DNA from: Prostheceraeus crozeri
Lineage: Eukaryota > Platyhelminthes > Polycladida > Euryleptidae
Reading direction: 5' to 3'
DNA length: 64,000 bases
Assembly: GCA_907163375.1 (NCBI GenBank)
Contig: CAJQUW010004584.1
Span: 186,001 to 250,000, forward strand
The notes under the pieces: generated by a model
Database searches by the model: none
What the model was told of the DNA's origin: nothing
Seen by the model: the letters and a program-made list of their open reading frames with translations, nothing else
Made by a program: the position numbers and the translations under genes
In this document: positions 59,055 through 64,000 of the stretch, in pieces
How positions within the stretch are numbered: position 1 is the stretch's first letter
How the letters are laid out: each line of letters starts with the position of its first letter

Positions 59055-60712
59055 CAGTCCGTTTCATAAAAAGTGGATCATCCTAAAATTTGACTAAATA
59101 AAACATAAGTATGATACAGAAAGCATTTTTCATGTTATTTCATGTCCCTACTACATTTAAATGTCCTTATATAATCTGATGAGCTATGATACAGCAACGG
59201 TTCTTAAGAAGCTAATATTTTGTGGCCCTACCCTTATTGTCAATGACATTACCAATTCGTCTAGGCATTGATTCGATGATATCGTTGATTTTTGACTGAT
59301 CTAACTTTCTCCACTCTCTTTTTAACAGTGACGGAAGTTGTGATACGCCATCTGTAGGTAGCAGTGAACGACGAACGTTACGTTTTAGAATGCTCCATAC
59401 ATTTTCTATGGGATTCAGATCAGGAGAACGAGCTGGCCAAGATAATGTCCTAAGCCCTAATTGAGACTTGCATAAGTTGACTCTACTACTCCTGTGACAC
59501 GTAGCATTATCATCTATAAATAACCAAGTCGATGGATCACCAAGTTGATCTGTCATTTGGCCAATGTTCATTCGTAAAACATTCACATAGCGTTCAGAAT
59601 TCATGGTTCCTTGCTGTATGTGAAGTTCAGAGCGGCCATTGGTCCAAATGCCAGCCCAAATCAGTAGAGTCGCACCACCTTGTACCCGGGGACGATGTAA
59701 ATGTCTCGGAATTTCCTGATCAGATTTTATCCATAATCTCAATCGACCAATCACCATCCTTCAGACGGACTGATGCCTCATCAGACCAGACAACCCGATC
59801 CCATTGATTTCGCCAGTGACAATGACTCATTGCCCATCTGAGACGTCTTTTTGTATGCTGATCTGATAATTCGATCTGAGAGGGCCTCTTACAGCTCTTG
59901 AAATTCGACTCAATAAGTCTTCTACGAATAGTGGACTTAGAAATAAACGAGTCTAGTGCAGCCATCTCAGTTAACGAGAGACTTGGATCAACTTTAACAA
60001 ATCTCAAAATTAGGCGGTCTCTACGTTTGGATGTTTTGCGTGGACGGCCAGAGCCCTCTTTACGACAGAGTCGAAAATGATCATTATGCCATCGATGCAC
60101 ATTTGTGTAAGGGACATTTAGTCGCTTGCTTGTAGCTCGCAAAGAAAACCCTAGTTCCAGCAAGGCTGACACTTTGCCTTTTGTGAATGCGATCTCGTTA
60201 TTGTTCATTTGTGCTTTGTATTGCTTTCAACCGGTAAGAGATAGATTTCTAGCTGAAAGCAATCAGGAGTGCTGCCAACACCACCGCAACGAAGTCAGGA
60301 AGCTATGGAACATGAAGTCCAGTTAATCACATGTAGCAGTTACATTATTGTTGATGAATAATGGTGCTATACTGGCTCTGATTGATCGATTTTCTTTATT
60401 TTTGTTTTGCTTGATAGCTTTTGGCTTGTAGAACAACATATTACATAACAAAGAAAACAAATGTAATTTTATAAGAGTGAGGTATGATTTTGTGTAACAT
60501 TGCTAAATGAAGATCAAATTATCTACTACTTTTTTATCTATAACAGGAAAACTACTCAATATTCATGCTTGAAATTTCCAACAATGATATTAGTAAGCAC
60601 AACTGACATATCTTCCAAATTTCAGAGAAATTCGTTCAAAGTTTGGCTGAGTTAGACAAAGCTGAAGTTAAGGCGATGTTTAAGGGTGATCCATTTTTTA
60701 TGAAACAATCTG
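59055..60712 (-). mobile_element. Tc1/mariner element, best-preserved copy
   Basis: A 1,658-bp element with TA on both sides (59053-59054 and 60713-60714). The ends are CAGTCCGTTTCATAAAAAGT and, on the other strand, CAGATTGTTTCATAAAAAAT. It is the longest little-damaged member of the family here. It lies in the Ty3-type element on its left side and against repeat F5 on its right. Confidence 0.93.
59212..60208 (-). pseudogene. Tc1 transposase, nearly intact, one frameshift
   Basis: The minus-strand protein starts MNNNEIAFTKGKVSALLELG at 60208. An N-terminal paired-type HTH (RATSKRLNVPYTNVHRWHND) and a basic GRPRKTSKRRDR hinge are followed by a second HTH (SISKST-type, residues about 90-110). 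The catalytic triad is D in WDRVVWSDEASVRL, D in LFIDDNATCH and E in SPDLNPIENVW, with 34 residues between the last two: the DD34E signature of Tc1. A one-base insertion near 59745, compared with the 37.6 kb copy, shifts the frame between VRLKDGD and GRLRLWIKSDQEI. Apart from that the frame is open to the stop at 59212, so total length would be about 330-340 residues, normal for Tc1. Confidence 0.9.
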
Positions 60713-61063
60713 TATTTTCATAGAAATCAGTAGAAAATTTGCTATCAGAATATCTAAAAGTCATTCCATAGTTCGCTATAATATTCAAAATCAACATAAA
60801 ACATTCATATTTCAACAATTTTGTCTCACCGTCTGCTCTGTTTAATAGACATTCAAGCTCATTTGAAGGACATAGAAATCTCAGCAACCCATTCAATCAG
60901 TTCATTGATAAAGGTGGTCGATTGCGCCATCTATTCATAGCACAAGACGTTTTTCGCACAAGAATTTTCGCGAAGCGACATCACATCAATAAGAACAGTA
61001 GTAACTTTCACAATCTTCTGCATCTATATTGTCAATATCCCCTGCTTTTGCAAGTGCTCCAGT
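60713..61063 (+). repeat. F5 repeat family, copy 2
   Basis: This aligns with 5416-5764 at high identity, including CACCGTCTGCTCTG, TGCGCCATCTATTCATAGC and TTTTCGCGAAGCGACATCAC. It starts exactly at the TA flanking the Tc1 and ends where the foldback element starts. Confidence 0.7.
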
Positions 61064-62845
61064 CTACACCATTTCCACTTTAATTACAGAACTCTGCAGT
61101 TATATTCAAGAATCCAGCAGATTTATTTCAGCATTTCAAGTTTGTATTTCAGATTGAAGCATTTATATTTTTGACAACAACATTTTAATTTCAGAGAATT
61201 TTTGTGCGTGTGTTTAAATCATTTATATTTGAGAATGCAACACTTATATTTCAGACTTTGTCATTTCTAATTCAGAAATAGACTTTATATTTCAGAAATG
61301 ATCATTTATAATTCATTTTTAGTCATTTATATTTCAGAAATCCAAAAAAGACGATATATATTTAAGAAAGCGTCATTTATATATCAGATTCGCAGTTTAT
61401 ATTTCAAAAATAATCATTTATAATTCATTTTCAGTCATTTATATTTCAGAATTCCAGAAAAGACGATGTATATTTAAGAAAGTGTCATCTATATTTCAGA
61501 TTTGCAGTTTATATTTCAGAACCGGTCATTTCAATTTAAGATATCTGCACTTATAATTCAGACGCTAGAAGTAATTCAGAACACGTCATCCATATTTCAG
61601 AAATCCCCATTTCACTCTCAGAATTGGTCACTTGCAATTCAGATGTCAAGTTTTAATTTCAGAAACGGTGAAATATATTTCAGAATGCATCAGTTTAATT
61701 TAAGCACTTCTCAGTTGTCAGAAAATGCTTGCAAAGATCCGAATAGTGTGCAGGAGGCTAAGGTATAAATTGGCCAACACAGATGATTGATAAAATTACT
61801 GTTGGTGACAATGCAAGTGTCCGATAATTGTGCAATTTGTTTGAGACCAATGTCAAAAGCAACATTATTACGAATCCTGCCATGCATGCATTTATTCCAC
61901 CGCGAATGCATTGCTCCTATTACGAACAGCGTCAATGCGTTAAATATAAAATCTCTGGATGGAAAAACGCATCTTTTATCTTACAAAATCAAATTAAAGA
62001 ATATTGAATATCTCACAAAGTGATAGAAGCTTCTATTTTATTGAAAATGCCACTTCTGATTTAAAGAAACAAATTCTGAAAAATTCGACATTCTCAAATT
62101 TAATTGATGCATTCTGAAATATATTTCACCGCTTCTGAAATTAAAACTTGACATCTGAATTGCAAGTGACCAATTCTGAGAGTGAAATGGGGATTTCTGA
62201 AATATAGATGACGTGTTCTGAATTACTTCTAGCGTCTGAATTATAAGTGCAGATATCTTAAATTGAAATGACCGGTTCTGAAATATAAACTGCAAATCTG
62301 AAATATAGATGACACTTTCTTAAATATACATCGTCTTTTCTGGAATTCTGAAATATAAATGACTGAAAATGAATTATAAATGATTATTTCTGAAATATAA
62401 ACTGCAAATCTGAAATATAGATGACACTTTCTTAAATATACATCGTCTTTTCTGGAATTCTGAAATATAAATGACTGAAAATGAATTATAAATGATTATT
62501 TCTGAAATATAAACTGCAAATCTGATATATAAATGACACTTTCTTAAATATATATCGTCTTTTCTGGAATTCTGAAATATAAATGAGTAAAAATGAATTA
62601 TAAATGATCATTTCTGAAATATAAAGTCTATTTCTGAATTAGAAATGACAAAGTCTGAAATATAAGTGTTGCATTCTCAAATATAAATGATTTAAACACA
62701 CGCACAAAAATTCTCTGAAATTAAAATGTTGTTGTCAAAAATATAAATGCTTCAATCTGAAATACAAACTTGAAATGCTGAAATAAATCTGCTGGATTCT
62801 TGAATATAACTGCAGAGTTCTGTAATTAAAGTGGAAATGGTGTAG
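61064..62845. mobile_element. Foldback element of about 1.8 kb
   Basis: The left arm (61064 to about 61722) begins CTACACCATTTCCACTTTAA and is inverted in the right arm (about 62075-62845), which ends AAGTGGAAATGGTGTAG. The arms are built of degenerate units of roughly 18-25 bp around CATTTATATTTCAGAA. A larger 112-bp unit occurs twice in the left arm (from about 61301 and 61413) and three times in the right (from 62281, 62393 and 62505). The loop of about 350 bp contains the RING fragment. Arms made of internal short repeats are characteristic of foldback-type elements. No clear target duplication is seen. Confidence 0.85.
61787..62023 (+). pseudogene. Partial RING-H2 finger in the foldback loop
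   Basis: The 78-codon frame contains DNCAICLRPMSKATLLRILP followed by CMHLFHRECI. This is the first three-quarters of a RING-H2 domain: C-x2-C, then C-x-H-x2-H-x2-C. RING-H2 proteins are usually E3 ubiquitin ligases that bind zinc through eight ligands. The last C-x2-C pair is missing; the frame continues with an unrelated NIKSLDGKTHLLSY tail. It looks like a fragment of a gene captured between the arms, or the decayed coding region of the element. I see no start or polyadenylation context that would make it a working gene. Confidence 0.6.
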
Positions 62846-63124
62846 TCAATCAATAAAGTGCATGGGCAAAGGCATTATTTTCAGTGATTTGATCGCCTCA
62901 TCAGAAAAAAATTTGTATGAAGCTTTTCACGAATATTTTGAAAGATGATTGTCATCCACTGCGTGTAATGTTTGAAATTCGTGTCCCAACCAAAAGAAAT
63001 TGTTTCACCTTGAAAACTCCAAGGGTAAAGACTGTCCGTTTCAGTAAGTCACTTATTCTCTTCGGATAGCGTTGCTGACGTAGAACTTCGCTTCATTCTA
63101 TCATCCTTTATTTACGAGTAACAT
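62846..63124. other. No recognisable gene
   Basis: A short AT-rich interval between the foldback element and the Penelope-like element. It may include the 3' untranslated part of the latter. Confidence 0.4.
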
Positions 63125-63167
63125 ACCAAATTGCAATTTCAAAGACAATGTCTTCTTCGTCAGTGGT
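63125..63167 (-). ncRNA. Candidate minimal hammerhead ribozyme
   Basis: The 43-nt minus-strand sequence folds as follows. Stem I is ACCA with TGGT. Then comes the invariant CTGACGA. Stem II is AAGAC-ATT-GTCTT, then GAAA. A very short stem III is ATT-GC-AAT, with the cleavage position after ATT before stem I closes. All core nucleotides of a type I hammerhead are present (CUGANGA and GAA). Penelope-like elements are known to carry hammerheads with such minimal stem III, and this one lies just downstream of a Penelope-like coding end on the same strand. The known family link makes the call more credible; activity is untested. Confidence 0.65.
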
Positions 63168-63232
63168 TTAAATATAAAAGCACACGTTAAAATCAATCAG
63201 TCATCAAAAGAGAAATTTAGTCCAATAGAAAG

Positions 63233-63900
63233 CTATAAACGTAAAAACAATGGTACTGAAGTAGTGTTACTGTTTAACAATAAAGACCCGTCAGTAGCGG
63301 CAATGAGTACAGATTCTGCGATACGAGTATTATTCGTTCGGGCAATGACAGAGAAAGCGGAATTATCGTTCACGTGGTTATGCAGGGTGATTTCAATTGG
63401 CAGGGGGCGACCTTTGATGTGTTCGTTAATTCTAGTTTGTAAATGACAAGTGGTCTCACCAATGTAACACTTTGGACAGTGTTCACAAGAAAATTTGTAA
63501 ATGACATTTGAGGAGAGACCAATAGGCATTCTGTCTTTTCCATGAAAGAAGTTCTCAGTTTTGGTAGTCTTGAAAACAATAACAATTTTGGAATCTTGTT
63601 CAACCGATGAACACGATTGCGAATTTCCATTTCTGACTCTTTAATGTATGGCAATTTCCAGTACACAATTTTCTTAGATATATCACTAGCGCCAGGATTT
63701 TCAGAGACGCTTTGATCGTTATTGTTAAACCTATTGCTGTGATTGACAGCTCTGTGTTCGACTTTCCGTTTGACATCCAGAATGAAGTTGACACTGTAAC
63801 GTTACGTTGTACACAGTATGTTACGTTGCTGACGTGTTCTTTTTCATTTCTTTTATGAATTACTTTATCGTCTTCAACTATGTACTGCATCATTTTGTAA
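63233..63900 (-). pseudogene. Penelope-like retroelement, C-terminal part with GIY-YIG endonuclease
   Basis: Minus-strand motifs in order: WKLPYIKESEMEIRNRVHRL (the LPY-type block after the RT thumb), then KTENFFHGKDRMPIGLSSNV in another frame, then IYKFSCEHCPKCYIGETTCH and LQTRINEHIKG, the GIY-YIG nuclease with its CCHH-like cysteines, YIG and catalytic R. The final E/N region is short. At least one frameshift separates the thumb from the nuclease, and the RT proper would lie beyond the window's right edge or is lost. The nuclease domain itself reads through, so decay is moderate. The same element class appears as a smaller fragment at 26.0 kb. Confidence 0.85.
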
Positions 63901-63924
63901 TTTATTCACCGCGCCACCGTGAAA

Positions 63925-63962
63925 CAATAAAGCATTATTCTATTCTATCTATTCTATTCACA
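63925..63962 (+). repeat. Short ATTCT microsatellite
   Basis: TATTCTATTCTATC and TATTCTATTC form a short imperfect pentanucleotide run upstream of the Penelope-like fragment. Such tracts are common at insertion sites and tails of retroelements. Confidence 0.7.
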
Positions 63963-64000
63963 GCAATAGTAACTGAATGTTAATCATGAAGTCAGCTACA

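Larger units (their letters stand above)
54432..60712 (-). repeat. Inverted segmental duplication, right arm
   Basis: This is the reverse complement of 36618-41843, with one extra Tc1 (54858-56145). The arm begins inside MITE1 copy F and ends with the Tc1 at 59055-60712. Beyond it the sequence switches to repeat F5, while the left arm continues into the integrase and 3' LTR of the Ty3-type element. The truncated MITE and the incomplete LTR element mark this arm as the derived copy. Confidence 0.9.

Noticed and set aside
1-64000. CRISPR array, rRNA genes, bacterial operons
   Set aside because: No regularly spaced short repeats with unique spacers, no rRNA-like conserved blocks, and gene density and repeat content are eukaryotic.

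Overview
The window looks like repeat-rich, AT-rich nuclear DNA from an animal, most likely an invertebrate. It has no bacterial-style gene packing, operons or long ORFs. It carries Tc1/mariner, hAT-type, Ty3-type LTR, LINE, SINE and Penelope-like sequences, and one secreted apple-plus-C-type-lectin gene. I cannot name the species from the sequence. Every identification rests on reading motifs and aligning repeats by eye; no database search was possible.

Layout. 1-9.8 kb is a mosaic of short repeats: an approximately 770 bp family (F4), two MITE families with 8-bp target duplications (MITE1, ends CACAGAATTAGA; MITE2, ends CATAGAAAT), and a broken LINE ORF1-like reading frame split by an F4 copy. 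9.86-13.1 kb is a broken Ty3-type LTR element. 13.1-14.5 kb is a LINE reverse transcriptase relic, followed by a MITE with TCGTCGC-rich ends and a 75-bp tandem array. 18.3-19.1 kb holds the only convincing intact host gene, a 261-aa secreted lectin-like protein. 19.5-31.5 kb contains a 750-bp hairpin, an internally deleted hAT element, a second hairpin, Penelope and LINE fragments, a SINE head and a decayed Tc1. 32.6-34.2 kb is a second LINE relic.

36.6-41.8 kb and 54.4-60.7 kb are the two arms of a large inverted segmental duplication separated by about 12.6 kb. Both arms carry the same Ty3-type element with a Tc1 element inserted at the same position. The right arm also has a private Tc1 insertion whose empty site is preserved in the left arm. 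The order of events can be read from the nesting: Ty3 insertion, Tc1 into it, inverted duplication, then a second Tc1 into the right arm.

61.1-62.8 kb is a foldback structure of about 1.8 kb. Its arms are made of degenerate short units and its loop encodes a partial RING-H2 finger. The window ends with a Penelope-like element on the minus strand (GIY-YIG endonuclease end). Just downstream of it is a 43-nt segment that folds as a minimal hammerhead ribozyme.

The long stretch 43.7-51.2 kb shows no gene I can support. It may be intronic or intergenic host DNA.
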